Shown piece by piece: positions 1 through 10,405 of a stretch of 64,000 bases of DNA (positions are counted from its first letter, which is position 1; every line of letters starts with the position of its first letter). Location: assembly GCA_021464415.1 (NCBI GenBank), contig CM038469.1:25909736-25973735 (forward strand), read 5' to 3'. The notes under the pieces were generated by a model, which did not search any database, had not been told where the DNA came from, and saw only the letters and a program-made list of their open reading frames with translations. The position numbers were made by a program, and so were the translations under genes. Origin of the DNA: Lonicera japonica. Lineage: Eukaryota > Streptophyta > Magnoliopsida > Dipsacales > Caprifoliaceae.

Positions 1-428
1 ATAGGGTTCATCTACTTTATACAGTGGATTGGCCATATCGTCCCTTGCAAGTCTAGCCTCACTGAACGTTCCTCTGTGTGCCATATGGTTTACGACTTTC
101 CAACCCACACCAGCCAATAGATCATCTATATAAAACACCTGGCTTGCCATCGTGGCAAGGATAAATGGAAAGTCATCGTACCAACTATTATTTGTGTTCG
201 CGGAAGTAAGACCACGATTATACTGTACACTTCTAGGAACAGCAGGGTCAGTGTTGTACCATTTACACTTGAATAACATAACTGGCATGCGTTCCGCATA
301 AGTTAGTTCAACAACTGATCGCAGAATCTTGTAGTATGTCTGATCACCAGCCACGTATGTCACTCCACTATTCTGAATCTTTTGAATCCGGTCTCGATGC
401 TTAGTAACAAATTTGACACCGTTCACCT
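1..428 (-). pseudogene. DUF4216 exon of the CACTA transposase, cut by the window edge
   Basis: The minus strand from about 428 gives VNGVKFVTKHRD, QNSGVTYVAGDQTYYKI, VMLFKCKWYNTD, NRGLTSANTNN and FILATMASQVFYIDD, the characteristic DUF4216 pattern (C-terminal part of TNP2-type transposases). It is preceded by a plausible 3' splice site (TGCAAG before the VNG codons), so the inner CACTA at 492-5058 probably landed in the intron just upstream. The exon stays open to position 1. Confidence 0.88.
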
Positions 429-529
429 TGCACTAAGAGTAAATGGTGCACAACATAACCTGAAATGCAACAATCTGTATCTCCCTGTTGTCACTACACC
501 AAAAAGGCTAAATTATAACTATTGATTTC

Positions 530-740
530 GCCGCCTTTATGACTGTTAATGACAGCCACAATGGTTGCGACGGTCGATAACAGTCACAAAGGTGTAAAAG
601 ACATATGTTGATTAAATTATCACAGTTAAGAACAGTTATAATATTTTGGACCTTTTATCACTTCCATAAGCAGTAATAAATCATTAAAATTTTCCGACTT
701 TAGTTTGTGATTATCAAAGACAGTCACAATTTATAATCAA
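530..740. repeat. Left sub-terminal repeats of the inner CACTA
   Basis: Degenerate units of the TTATGACTGTTA / AACAGTCACAA type (for example at 537-548, 577-592 and 717-731) mirror the much larger array at the right end. Such sub-terminal repeats are the usual transposase-binding regions of CACTA elements; here they are recognised by sequence pattern only. Confidence 0.6.
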
Positions 741-2810
741 AACGACCTCGTTAGCTAAAAATAATATATACAAACTCTAAAGCCCTAACTCCTCACTACT
801 ATCATTATCATCACTATAACTCCCACTGAAAACAGCGATGCTCTTCTCCCTCATCGTCTCACTCCCACATATTCACTCTCCTCATCGTCTCTATCACACA
901 ATCCCACTAGTATTGACCAATCGACATGCTGCTTCTTCCACAGTGTGCCGCTATTGAACATTACCTGTGAAATCTCTCTTCAGTGTAAGGTTTTTTTTCT
1001 TCTTTTTTTATTTTTCGTTTTTGGTTCAAAAATTCAAACCCAAATGCTTAGATCTATTCTTCTTTTTCCCTTTAAATATATTCTTCTTCAAACCTTCAAA
1101 TCTATTAAGTTCCCTAATTTTTAGATCTAATGTTTCTTTGCTTGAGATTTGGTGTTTATCTCAGATCCCTTTTTCGAAGTTCTTTTTTCTTCTTCAAATC
1201 TATCAAATATCCCCTAACCTTTTTGATGTAGGTCGAAAATCCCTAATTTTTTATATCTGGGTATTTTTGCTAACTTAAAATTTCGTGTTTATTCGAGACC
1301 TTATTTTCAAAGTTGTTTGTTGTGTAATTTGAGTTGAACATATAGTACGAGTAAGTTATCATCCATAAATTTTGAGCAGAGTAGATTATGAATTAGAAAT
1401 CTATATATGGACAACTGAGATTTTTAACAATAGGCCAGCCAAAGGAACAGAGCTTTGTTTATATATATATATATATATATGTATATATTTAAGGTTGACC
1501 ATTTTTCCCTTTTCTGGGCTGTTAATTATGTTTCCCCTTCTTTATATATTTCTTGTTTTTATTAGAGTTCAAACTATCTCAATCTTTCTTTAGCATTTTG
1601 TGTATGATTCACGGTCATATTTAATTAGTAAAATTTGGGCTATGTCATGGTACATTGACTATATCTCAAAAAGTAAGTAAAATTCTCACATGAGGTTTTG
1701 TTTAACTACAGGGTCGAGGAATAAAGCTTAAAGACATTTCAAACGGTGCGTTTTTACTCAATCTTTCAACATTCTTCTATTATTATTTGCTAGGCTATGT
1801 ATTTGATGTTCTGTTTGTGATCTTATATCCCATGCTTTTATAGATGTTCGATAAAATGTGTGAAAGCATTTAGTGCATAAAGTCCCAATTCTCATCTCTA
1901 TTTCTTCTTAGTCTTATTCTATTATAGTTTTCTCATCCGATTATATATAAATGGTACATATATGATGCAGCGCTTTGCGTTCTTATAGGTTATGTACTGT
2001 TGTGGTTTGATGAAATGTCTAAAAGAATTTATTTGGCATGAGTGCTGAACCATTTATATGTTTGTTGTCTATTAATGCATATATAGCCATAATAGGTAGA
2101 CAAGATAAGATGTGGTGACGTTTTATGGATGAGCTATTACTCTAGTCAAAAGTAATTTTATTTTAGAAGTATGAAAGTCAAAAAATATTGTGGAGGTTGA
2201 AACTTTTTTTTTTCCTGTTACTGCTGGGAGTTTCTGTTTATATGTGCCAATTTTTCTGTTATTGACTCCTAATGATTCTACCACGCAGATTCGCAAAACA
2301 TTATATTCCTATATTCTTCGATTAATTTAAGTTTATTGCTTTTTGTTTACTCCGTGAATCATTTGATGATGCGAGTACATGAAAGTATTTTGTTAAAAAG
2401 ATGTTATTTGTTACAAGTCATTTTGAATAGTTATGTACTGAAGCTTAATTAGTTTATATGATTTATTGATTAAACAAATGCAATTTATAGCTAGACTAAG
2501 TTAAAATACCAATCAAATACTTTGGTATGCCGAATTGCTAATTACACTAATGAATTTGTATATATATAATTATAAATTAGAATATTCTTTTTCATTAATT
2601 ATATACATATAAATTGCTTTTGGTGTTACTCATTGGCCAATGGGAGATTATATTTGAAATGAGTTTTGCTTTAAATTAGTCAAAAGTTTATTAAAATGGC
2701 TAATGAGAGTAACAAGGCCTTTTTGTTTCTCTAAGTTAATCAATATTCTTCCCGATTTTATGTTCCATAAATGTGGGCTAATGATGAATCTGTGAAAAAA
2801 TAAATTGAAG

Positions 2811-2908
2811 GTATCAAGGAACATTGATTTGGTGTATGGAAGGGGTAACGTTGGGTTAATGGGTTTGGTTTCACAAGCAGCTCATGATGGCAGTAGCCAT
2901 GTTATTGG
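2811..2908 (+). pseudogene. Captured exon of a LONELY GUY (LOG) cytokinin riboside 5'-monophosphate phosphoribohydrolase
   Basis: The plus strand encodes [18 protein letters not shown] and then [14 protein letters not shown]. This is the second exon of the LOG family, whose usual sequence around it is [21 protein letters not shown] enzymes release active cytokinin bases from their nucleotides. The exon stops at ATTGG followed by GTTAGT, a good 5' splice site at the position expected after HVIG, so it was captured as genomic DNA with its intron boundary. The first Gly of GGGS is replaced by Arg (YGRGN), a change in the nucleotide-binding loop that would harm activity. The PGGYGT catalytic exon is not seen. 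It is a passenger in the CACTA element, not a working gene. Confidence 0.85.
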
Positions 2909-4017
2909 GTTAGTACTACTTTCTTTCTTTGTCCATTTGTTTTTAGTTATTTATTATTATTACTACTTATTTCTCTCTATTTGTTTTAATGTTATGTTAT
3001 TAGCCTATTCTATTGGAGTTCGTTTATTTATTTATCTATCTATGTTATGTTTTGTTTTGTTTGCCCAGGATTGATTTTTTCTTGTATAATATAATATAAT
3101 ATTAGTGCATTCATTTATATTGCTCTTTGTAAGTTTGCCTAATGGATGGCCACTGTCTTTTACTTGCTTATTGGGAAAAAGATTGAATTTTGTTAATTTT
3201 TACGGGGTGTCAATTTATGATTAATCCAAATCGTTAATACTAGAATCTGGACACACACTATGCGTTTGCAATATTATACTTGATATTATATAGACTATTT
3301 AAAATACTTTAATAATATATGGTTCTCTTTGGTCAAGTAGTAAAGTGATAAATGTAGCTTGAATAAAATTATTACTTGTGTACTATCACCTCTTGACCTT
3401 AGTGTATTATAATACTTAGTTAAAAAATTAGATGTCAAAATCTTTAGCCAAAACCATGTTGTTTAACCATGATAACAATGCACCAGACTTGTATATAATA
3501 TTAGTTCTTGAAGAGATTTATATCATTTAGTATACTGTGTACTATGTACTGCTATTTGTACTAATTTTTCTTCACCTTTACTTTGTGATGTAGTTTTTAA
3601 AGAGACTTAGTTTAGAATTACTGCTTGAAGAGACTTTGTTCTTGAAGAGACCATTGAAGTACCAATCAAGGTGTGTTGAGGTGGTCTTTGATATACAAAT
3701 AAATGTTTATATTACTCTTAGCATTTGGTACATTTAAAAATGTTTTTAATTTTCTTATGATGATCAAACTCCTATCTATCTATATAAATGTCAATTATAC
3801 AACTTATCGCATGAATTGATTCATAATTTTTTAGGTAATTATGTCATGTGCTTAAAATTGAGAATGCAAGTGATTATTTTCACTTAGCTGGGCCTACTCA
3901 CATAATGCTTTGTGATGCTTTTTTTTATAACACTTGATTGGAAGAGGCTAATTTAATATGTACCAAATGAATGATGTAGTTGCCTCCATTTTTAAAATTG
4001 AAACTTACATTAATATG

Positions 4018-4098
4018 TACATTGACAAAAAACCAATTGGCTTCCTACAGGTATACATTAACATGTTAACTGCCATTGACAAAAACCATGGCTTCAAT
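4018..4098 (+). pseudogene. Possible second LOG-derived segment (weak)
   Basis: The frame at 4018-4098 reads IDKKPIGFLQVYI and then NMLTAIDKNHGF. This resembles the late LOG exon pattern DKPVGLLNV...N.L...IDK...GF, with small insertions and deletions. It lies downstream of the clear LOG exon in the correct order. The match is short and imperfect, so it may be chance; an alignment to LOG genomic sequence would settle it. Confidence 0.25.
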
Positions 4099-4455
4099 GT
4101 ACTTATGGTCTTGGAAGAGGTGAAACTAATAAAGTATATACTTTCTGAGTTCGGTATAGTTTTTTTCATTAAGTTTCTTCTTCAGACAAACATAAGATAC
4201 AAGAATGGGTTTGTGTTGTGTGATTGTAGCAATAAATATGATCACTATTACTATTGGGAATTGAATTGGATAAGCATTTTAAATATTTTTTCTACCATTA
4301 GCTTTAGTAGTTGTTAATTAGCTTGGTGTATATGATTGATTGTTGAGCTTTGTTATATGTGATTGATTGATGGTATCTACATTGCAAAATTCTGATTTTA
4401 GCAGGTAAACAAATTGGATTTTTTGTATTTTAATTTTCTTTTTTTTAAATAATTT

Positions 4456-5040
4456 TGTAGCTTGTCACTGTCTAAAACAGTGACAAATAAACCGTTACAA
4501 TAATTATGACTGTTATAAACCGTTACAATAATTATGACTGTTATAAACAGTCACAATATTTTAAATTATCAATGTTTATTCACGAAATTATGATTGTTAC
4601 CAACAGTCATAATTTTTTAATTCGTTAATGTTGACTACTAATTTATGACTGTTTGGAACAGTCACAATTTTTTAATTCGTTACTGTTGGCCACTAATTTA
4701 TGACTGTTCAGAACAGTCACAATTTTTTAATTCGATATTGTTCACCACTAATTTATGACTGTGTTAAACAGTCACAATTTAATTAATTGTGACTGTTAAA
4801 AATTGTCACAATTTTACCAAATTGTGACTGTTCTGAACAGTCATAAGTTATTAAATTGTGACTGTTTAAAACAGTCACAAGTATGTAATTCATGACTATT
4901 TGAAGGCACTCTTGGCGACAGTGACAAACATAAATTATGACGGTTTTTGACTGTCATAAAAAAAATTGTCACAGTACTATTTATGACAGACGAAAACAGT
5001 CACAAAGGCACTTTATGACAGTTTTTGGCTGTCATAAATC
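4456..5040. repeat. Right sub-terminal palindromic repeat array of the inner CACTA
   Basis: At least ten units built on TTATGACTGTT-N-AACAGTCACAA lie in both orientations, about 50-60 bp apart, each a short imperfect palindrome. They run up to the terminal repeat at 5058. The array is far longer than the left one, an asymmetry common in CACTA elements. Binding by transposase is inferred from the family, not shown here. Confidence 0.8.
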
Positions 5041-5567
5041 ACTGATTCTGGTGTAGTGTGTATTTAGGATCATGTGTTTGTAGCAAATGGAGCATCTGCA
5101 TAATAATATATATGGAACATCAGTGAAATGTAAATATGCATGCGACAAGTGAAAGTAAGTTAAGGCTGAATGTTTACCCATCTGGGGAAGTGGTCAAGAA
5201 ACGACGCAACACGATCATCATCAATGCCGTGTGGAGCTATTTTCGTAAATTGTCGGTGGTGAGTCTCTATATACCATTCTGCTTCTGTACAGTTTAGCAT
5301 CACACACCAGTGAGCCTTCGCAATTTGTGACTTATTCAAATGGATGTTTCTGACGCAACCTTTAGGCTTGACGAGGTGGGAGATAACGAAAATGTTCCAC
5401 TGAGTGTAGACACCCCGATCCGTGACCCCCGCAAGAACCCTAACGACCTCCAAGAACTACTGCTTTTTGGGCACGGGACCCACCCGAACACCCGAAACTA
5501 CCCCAAAAGGGTTTGTTGGCTAAACAAACCTGTTTTTAAGAGAGATTGTCGCACAACATATCACTGA

Positions 5568-5738
5568 TGTGCCGCGCGACAATCACTGATGTGCCGCGCG
5601 ACAATCCCTCCTGACACCAGACCATCCACTCTCTGACACATCAGTCTGTCAGAAACATCACTTCAGCCGTTTGTCGCGCGACATTGGACACTATGTCGCG
5701 CGACATATGCCCTTTTTGGGGAAGTGTCGCGCGACAAT
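5568..5738. promoter_or_regulatory. Array of TGTCGCGCGACA palindromes in the solo LTR
   Basis: Five copies or near-copies of the 12-bp perfect palindrome TGTCGCGCGACA occur between 5568 and 5738, ending about 15 bp before the TATA box at 5752. The related LTR at 11285-12625 keeps the same arrangement with decayed copies. Their position makes binding sites for a dimeric regulator a reasonable inference; the binding protein is unknown. Confidence 0.55.
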
Positions 5739-5751
5739 CTTCCCCGAGCAG

Positions 5752-5759
5752 TATAAATA
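5752..5759 (+). promoter_or_regulatory. TATA box of the solo LTR
   Basis: TATAAATA follows the palindrome array and precedes a pyrimidine-rich stretch, as expected for the U3/R junction of an LTR. The equivalent box in the related LTR is at 11516. Confidence 0.65.
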
Positions 5760-7577
5760 GGCCAGAACCCCCCAAGGGTTCAAGGCAGAAACTTGGGATT
5801 GAAGAATTCTAGGTTTTAAATCTGATTTTTTAGTCTTTTATCAAGCATTCTCTATTATCGTCTTATTTATGAAGAATTATCGAATCTATTCCCGACACTC
5901 GACGTGTCCCGTCTCTGGAATCGAATTCTCGGAAATATCTGAAGAAAGAAAAGATCATTATCGCCGGAAATCTCTCCGCCGGATCATATTTTCTTTCTTA
6001 TTATTATTCTCGTCGGGAAGGTAAAAAAAGTCTCTTCTAGTATTTAACATTAAATATCTGTGTACTTGTTTTATTTCTGTTGTTTTGCCCACATTTTATT
6101 TGAATAAACTTATTGCCAAGTTACAAATAGTCTACCGCTTTTAAAACAAAAGACCCTGATAAAACCATTTTCAAAACCGGAAGAGTAAGTACATTATCAT
6201 TCGGATAAAACCCTATTTTCAAAACCCGGACCGGTAAAACTTACTTAGGAATTAAAAACCCGATATATCCTATCTGTTTCATAGATTGTGATACATCCGG
6301 TAGAACTCCCCTCAAGAGTTCCAATTCCACATTGAATTAGTTCCACTATGAAATTCGAACTTTTACGAAAGTAGTCAAAACCCGAAAAAACCGTCATTAT
6401 CCGAGAAATAATACGGGAAACTCCCTCTCTAAGAAAAATAACCTTTGTCACTCGTATTTGCATTTCTCAAAACAAAATATCGGATCTCGGAACACAAGAT
6501 TTTCATCCCTTTTCCCGTTTTTTCCCAAAATTAGGGTTTTTACTTAGAAAGTAGTAGACTGTCGGTAAAAGCATCCAAGCTTTTCAACATAGAATAAACA
6601 TATAAGACCACTAGAGACCGAAAGGGCGGAATGGGTGCTTAACACCTTCCCAGACCGTAATATAGTTTTCGAACCCCATAGAATCCTGGTTTCGCAAACA
6701 AACGTGTAAAGAAAGGCTTGTCTATAGCCTTTCCATTTTACACAACCCATTTTGTCCGTTTTATCGTAAAACGTACTGGCGACTCTGAATGAACCCCCTT
6801 GCACCGAGAAATAGGACCTAGAACCGCCCGATATGAATCAAGAAAGACACTCCAGCAAATGGAACGACGGAATTCGTTCCGACGTTTTAGACGCCCAACC
6901 GAACGGGGACGAGACCCGGGGGGTCGCATTTGCGGATTCTCACACTGAGGTGAATCAAGTATGACTTCATCACTTGCGTTAGGATCATGCAGATAGTTAT
7001 TGATGAAAGTCACACACTCGTGCATGATGTTTCGCTCGGTAATACACCCCTTTGGGTAATGTTTATTTTCAATATATTTCTTGTATTCTCTGAGCTACCT
7101 GTAAGATTGCACAGTTATATAGTACAAATGTATACAATTATATATAGTATCCTAAAATCTAAAACCATACCTTTCGGCGAAAAACATCCAGGTACAATAC
7201 ACGGGACCGGTGAGCAGGACCTGTTCGGGCAGGTGGATGCAGAGATGGACCATGATGGTAAAGAAAGCTGGCGGAAAGATCATCCCCAGCTTGCATAGGA
7301 TCATGATAATATCGGTCTGCAACTGATGGATGTCTGATTTCTTTAACTCTTGGGTACAAATTGTCTGGCAGAATTTGAAAAACTCTACTAGCACGTCTGT
7401 GACGCCCCTTCCCAAATATGGTCGAATAACCATAAAGAGAACACGCTGAAGCATGACATGAAAATCATGAGTCTTTAATCTGAAAAACTTTTTATCAAAC
7501 GGTTTGATCTTACTCTTTGGGATTCTCGTATAACCTCTTAGATACTAAACAGCTACAATTCGATCAAATACGTCCCT

Positions 7578-9192
7578 CTAATCCCTAGGACGAACTGTGT
7601 AATCTGCCTGAGGTAACATCACTTTTCCTAATGGCGCTGTCTTCAGCCAAAGATTGCAGCATATGCCTATCTTCTTTAGAGTTAATCGAGATTTCGCATC
7701 ATCCTTAGTCTTTCTATCGAGACTTAGAACGGAGCCCAAGATGTTGTCTTGGACATTTTTTTTATGTGGATGACATCTAATACACGTCTCACACTCGATG
7801 ACTTCCAGTAAGTCAACTCTTAAAATATACTGTCGTAAGTCTAACATAGTCTCTTTTAGCTGCCTGACATTAAGTACAACACAACTTAGCAATTTACAAT
7901 ATCACTAATTAACTTACTACAATATCATAACTAATGTTAGTTCGAGTTGTACCTATTTAAAGTCAGGATGTGGATGCAAAGAATTCTGAGGGTAATAATG
8001 CCTTTTGGTAGCTTCCAGAACCTGACGTGCAAACTTTCTTTGTGGGCGAGTCTGAGCTCTAACTCCCCATTAAACCTTTTTGGTCGCCTCCGATAAAGGT
8101 GATCTTCCGGTAGCCATCTACGCGCACCCTGGTACGACATCCTTCCATTATTGTGAGTCACAACAATATTGTCCAAACATATGGGATATATGCCTTGTGC
8201 CCTTTTGTCTGAACGCCTCCTAACATCTCCAGTCCTGGAAAATCACTGATGGTCCACATAACGGCTACCCTTATGTTGAATGTCACTTCACCGTATCAAT
8301 CCCAAGTTGAAATCCTCGTCTCCCACGGCATCTTAAGATCATCAATTAGCGGCATCATAAAGACATTCATATTCATTACCAGATTCTTGGGGCCGGATAT
8401 TAGCAACACTAAAATGTTAAACTTTTTCTTCATACACAACGAAGGCGAAAAATTATAAGGTATCACAATAACAAGCCAGTAGATATAGGGAACTGCCGTA
8501 GTATAGTAAGGATTGAACCCGTCTGACGCTAGAGCAAGACGCATGTTTCTAATGTCGGCGGCAAATTGCTGTTGCGACTTGTAATATGACGAGACAAATT
8601 TCTTAATATGAAAATACTTAAACTAACAATTTAGTAAGTTGTATATGTACGAACTATAAATATATACGTCACCTGTCGAAATCCTTCCATGCTTCTCCAT
8701 CCGCTGGGTGTCTAAGATATTCAGTATCTTTTTTTTTTCGTGCCACCGTATTTCCTTTGCAGTCTATTTGCAACTGTACATATGCTACAACCTAGGTGCT
8801 AAAGGGAAGTATCGAATCGTCTTCAGGGCAATTCGTTTACCACCGCCTGTATTTTCTTTTTCCTATTTTGACTCACCGCAAATAGGACATTGATCTAGAT
8901 CTTTACCCTCCTTGTAAAACAAGTAGCAGCCGTAGTAACACCCATGGAGGACCTCATAACCCATGCCGATCTTCTTTAAGGCCTTTTTTACTGCTTTGTA
9001 CGAGTCGGCATACTTGTTCCCTTTGGGCAACAGACAATTAATTTTAGCAGCCCACTTGTTGAATGATGTGTCTGCTATATTGCAACTTTGCTTCAGCTGC
9101 AAAGATCTAAGCATTAAAGCCAATGCCGTAACTTGAGTACCCTCATACAATGGAGTCATTACTTCGTCTAAAAGACATTGATATGATGTCAA
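7578..9192 (-). pseudogene. tnp2 transposase core of the CACTA element
   Basis: Reading leftwards, 9192-8863 contains LLDEVMTPLYEGTQ, LLPKGNKYADSYKAVKKAL and LDQCPICGESK, the N-terminal tnp2 block with its C-x2-C. The 8860-8700 stretch holds IRYFPLAPRL, RWHEKKKK and RHPADGEAWKDFD in shifting frames. At 8580-8250 are RNMRLALASDGFNP, VIPYNFSPSLCMKKKF and LISGPKN, the most conserved tnp2 core. At 8250-7940 are AVMWTISDFPG and TKGHKAY. At 7890-7578 are NVQDNILGSVLSLDRKTKDD and related motifs that normally follow the D-x-MHIEKNVCDN segment. Order and spacing fit a single diverged transposase. Confidence 0.85.
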
Positions 9193-9239
9193 ATTTTCTT
9201 TGGCGACAGGGTCAACATGAACTGCACTGTCAATGCCAG

Positions 9240-9593
9240 CGGGATCATCCGATTCACGAAATGGAAAAACATCTTATATGAAGTCCATGGTCGGGTTACT
9301 CGAAGATGCCCGATTCTGTTCTGCTTGCAACCACGGCTGCCATTGCGAAAGTGTCTCTGGAATTTCACCGTGTAGGTTCCATACTGTATACAACTCCATT
9401 ATACCCACATTGGTCAAGTGGATGTACATTTCATCCAATGTCACCCGTTGGCCCATGTAAAACATCTTTTGTACGGACATGGATACAATCTAGTCGAACT
9501 GTTGCCGTTTTCTTGTACATACTCTAAGAACTCCATTACCCCCACAATGAATTCCGTTGAACCTCTTGAGCATTTAATCCAATTCTTATTCAT
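9240..9593 (-). pseudogene. Transposase-associated (N-terminal) domain of the CACTA transposase
   Basis: From the ATG at 9593 the frame gives MEFLEYVQENGNSSTRLYPC followed by PYKRC, then, after a frame change near 9480, DEMYIHLTNVGI and YTVWNLHGE. A Cys-containing segment followed by an HL...GF/GI...Y..W..HGE pattern is the signature of the transposase-associated domain at the N-terminus of TNP2 proteins. The frame change near 9480 is either a frameshift or a short intron; the sequence alone does not decide which. Confidence 0.8.
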
Positions 9594-9599
9594 TTTCGA

Positions 9600-9929
9600 T
9601 CACTGTCATATGACAAATAATTACAAACTAAAAAACTATCAAAAACTAACAATAATACTAACTTAGAGATCAAATAAGAGCAACAACTAACAACAATACT
9701 ATATCTTTAACACCAAATACACATTCTCTACACCAAACACAATATCTATATAAACACAAAAATTAGTAAAAAATAATATTAATAAAAGATAGAGTTCCTA
9801 AAGAACAAACAAGCCTTTAATGAGGGGAATATGTTGATTTTCACCTTTAAAATCGCAAAATCACCCAAACTTAACTCTAAAACACATCAACCCCGAAAGT
9901 GGAGGAGCTGTTGCTGTTATGAAGATGAT
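9600..9929. other. 5' leader of the outer CACTA, no gene seen
   Basis: AT-rich sequence between the transposase start codon (9593) and the sub-terminal repeats. No open frame of interest and no clear TATA box could be fixed. Part of it may be 5' untranslated sequence of the transposase. Confidence 0.4.
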
Positions 9930-10260
9930 AAGTTCTTAGGCGACGTATAAATTATACCTACATAGCCTAAGTATAATCTTAAGGGACGTAGTTATACAGA
10001 TTACCTCGCCTAAAGGTTGGTCAAACCCTAGTTGACCACCACTTAAAAGTGTCGGTGGTCAACAAATTTTGGGCGACGTAATCAATAGAATACGTCGCCT
10101 AATATTTCTTGGTTGAAGGAGGTATTTCCTACGTTTCCTAAGATTTTCTAGGGCGACGGAGGTAATGCCTACATCGCCTAATATTTTCTTGGGTGATGAG
10201 GAATTAGTACATCACCTAGGTTAATTTTAGGCGACATATTCTATTGACTACGTCGCCCAA
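9930..10260. repeat. Sub-terminal repeats of the outer CACTA
   Basis: Repeated inverted units such as GGGCGACGTA...TACGTCGCCTA (about 10070-10102) and AGGCGACATA...TACGTCGCCC (about 10229-10260) fill this stretch between the transposase gene start and the terminus at 10279. They differ in sequence from the sub-terminal repeats of the inner CACTA, so the two elements belong to different families. Confidence 0.75.
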
Positions 10261-10307
10261 AAGACATGCTAGTGTAGTGGACAAGTACACATAAAATAAG
10301 ACAAGTA

Positions 10308-10405
10308 TGCATGTAATAAACTTAATTAAAATAATAGAATTTGCATATAATAAACTTAATTAAAATAAAACATGTATGCAGATAATAAACTTAATTAAAA
10401 CAAGG
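10308..10405. repeat. Short tandem repeat, unit about 35-50 bp
   Basis: The core AATAAACTTAATTAAAAT appears three times with TGTATGCA-type spacers, directly outside the CACTA terminus. It is a local minisatellite-like repeat with no coding content. Confidence 0.6.

Larger units (their letters stand above)
492..5058. mobile_element. Complete non-autonomous CACTA element with a captured LOG gene fragment
   Basis: The element starts CACTACACCAAAA at 492 and ends TTCTGGTGTAGTG at 5058, giving a terminal inverted repeat of about 13 bp with one mismatch. It is flanked by a 3-bp target-site duplication TGT (489-491 and 5059-5061), as expected for CACTA elements. Both ends carry sub-terminal inverted units built on TTATGACTGTT/AACAGTCACAA. 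No transposase is seen inside, so it must depend on a related autonomous element. It holds a fragment of a LONELY GUY gene (2811-2908). Length is 4567 bp. It interrupts the intron before the DUF4216 exon of the surrounding CACTA transposase. Confidence 0.93.
5405..6944 (+). mobile_element. Solo LTR of an LTR retrotransposon, inserted in the CACTA transposase
   Basis: The block starts TGTAGACACCCC at 5405 and ends TCTCACA at 6944, the TG...CA ends of an LTR, and is flanked by the 5-bp duplication CTGAG (5400-5404 and 6945-6949). Excising it with one duplication restores an open transposase frame. No gag or pol is present, so it is a solo LTR of about 1540 bp, left by LTR-LTR recombination. It has a TATA box at 5752. 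A diverged relative lies at about 11285-12625. A TGGCGACTCTG stretch near 6776, like a primer-binding site of some gypsy elements, is internal to the block and unexplained. Confidence 0.85.
5160..7454 (-). pseudogene. DUF4218 region and linker of the CACTA transposase, split by solo LTR
   Basis: At 7454-7152 the minus strand gives LQRVLFMVIRPYLG, QTICTQELKK, MILCKLGMIFPPAFF and CGPVY-like TGPVYCTWMF, the DUF4218 signature. An exon at about 7094-6945 gives LREYKKYIENKHYPKGC and HECVTFINNYL. The reading frame then meets the solo LTR at 6944-5405 and continues beyond it at 5399 with WNIFVISHLV and AKAHWCVMLNC, ending near 5160. Removing the LTR together with one copy of CTGAG keeps the frame open, which independently confirms the insertion boundaries. 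Confidence 0.82.
1..9593 (-). pseudogene. TNP2-type CACTA transposase, decayed and split by two insertions
   Basis: The gene reads leftwards from an ATG at 9593-9591, where the protein begins MNKNWIKCSRGSTEF, a typical start for TNP2-like transposases. In order: transposase-associated domain (about 9593-9270), tnp2 N-terminal and catalytic region (9192-7578), DUF4218 (7454-7152), a linker exon (about 7094-6945 continuing at 5399-5160), and DUF4216 (about 428-1, truncated by the window edge). This domain order matches autonomous En/Spm elements. Frameshifts and stops are visible (for example in the RWH/LRHPADGEAWK stretch near 8700-8860), so it is unlikely to make a working transposase. Introns are probable between blocks, for example about 7085-7150 and around 430-490. 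Confidence 0.88.
1..10279 (-). mobile_element. CACTA (En/Spm) DNA transposon, right part, transcribed leftwards
   Basis: The right terminus is seen at 10279, where the plus strand ends TAGTGTAGTG, so the terminal repeat read inwards is CACTACACTAGCATG. Just inside it (9930-10260) are several inverted units of the GGCGACGTA/TACGTCGCC type, the sub-terminal repeats expected of a CACTA element. The interior on the minus strand is a TNP2-class transposase whose last recognisable domain (DUF4216) continues past position 1, so the left terminus lies outside the window. Two later insertions split it: a second CACTA at 492-5058 and a solo LTR at 5405-6944. The target-site duplication cannot be checked because only one end is visible. 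Confidence 0.9.

Noticed and set aside
1372..1593. Open frame of 73 codons in the inner CACTA
   Set aside because: Low-complexity AT-repeat translation (YIYIYIYICIY), no start context and no family similarity.
5340..5567. Plus-strand frame across the left end of the solo LTR
   Set aside because: Shadow of the antisense transposase and LTR start; no similarity of its own.
6738..7025. 95-codon minus-strand frame seeming to extend the transposase
   Set aside because: Only the first 27 codons are transposase; the rest reads into the solo LTR at 6944.
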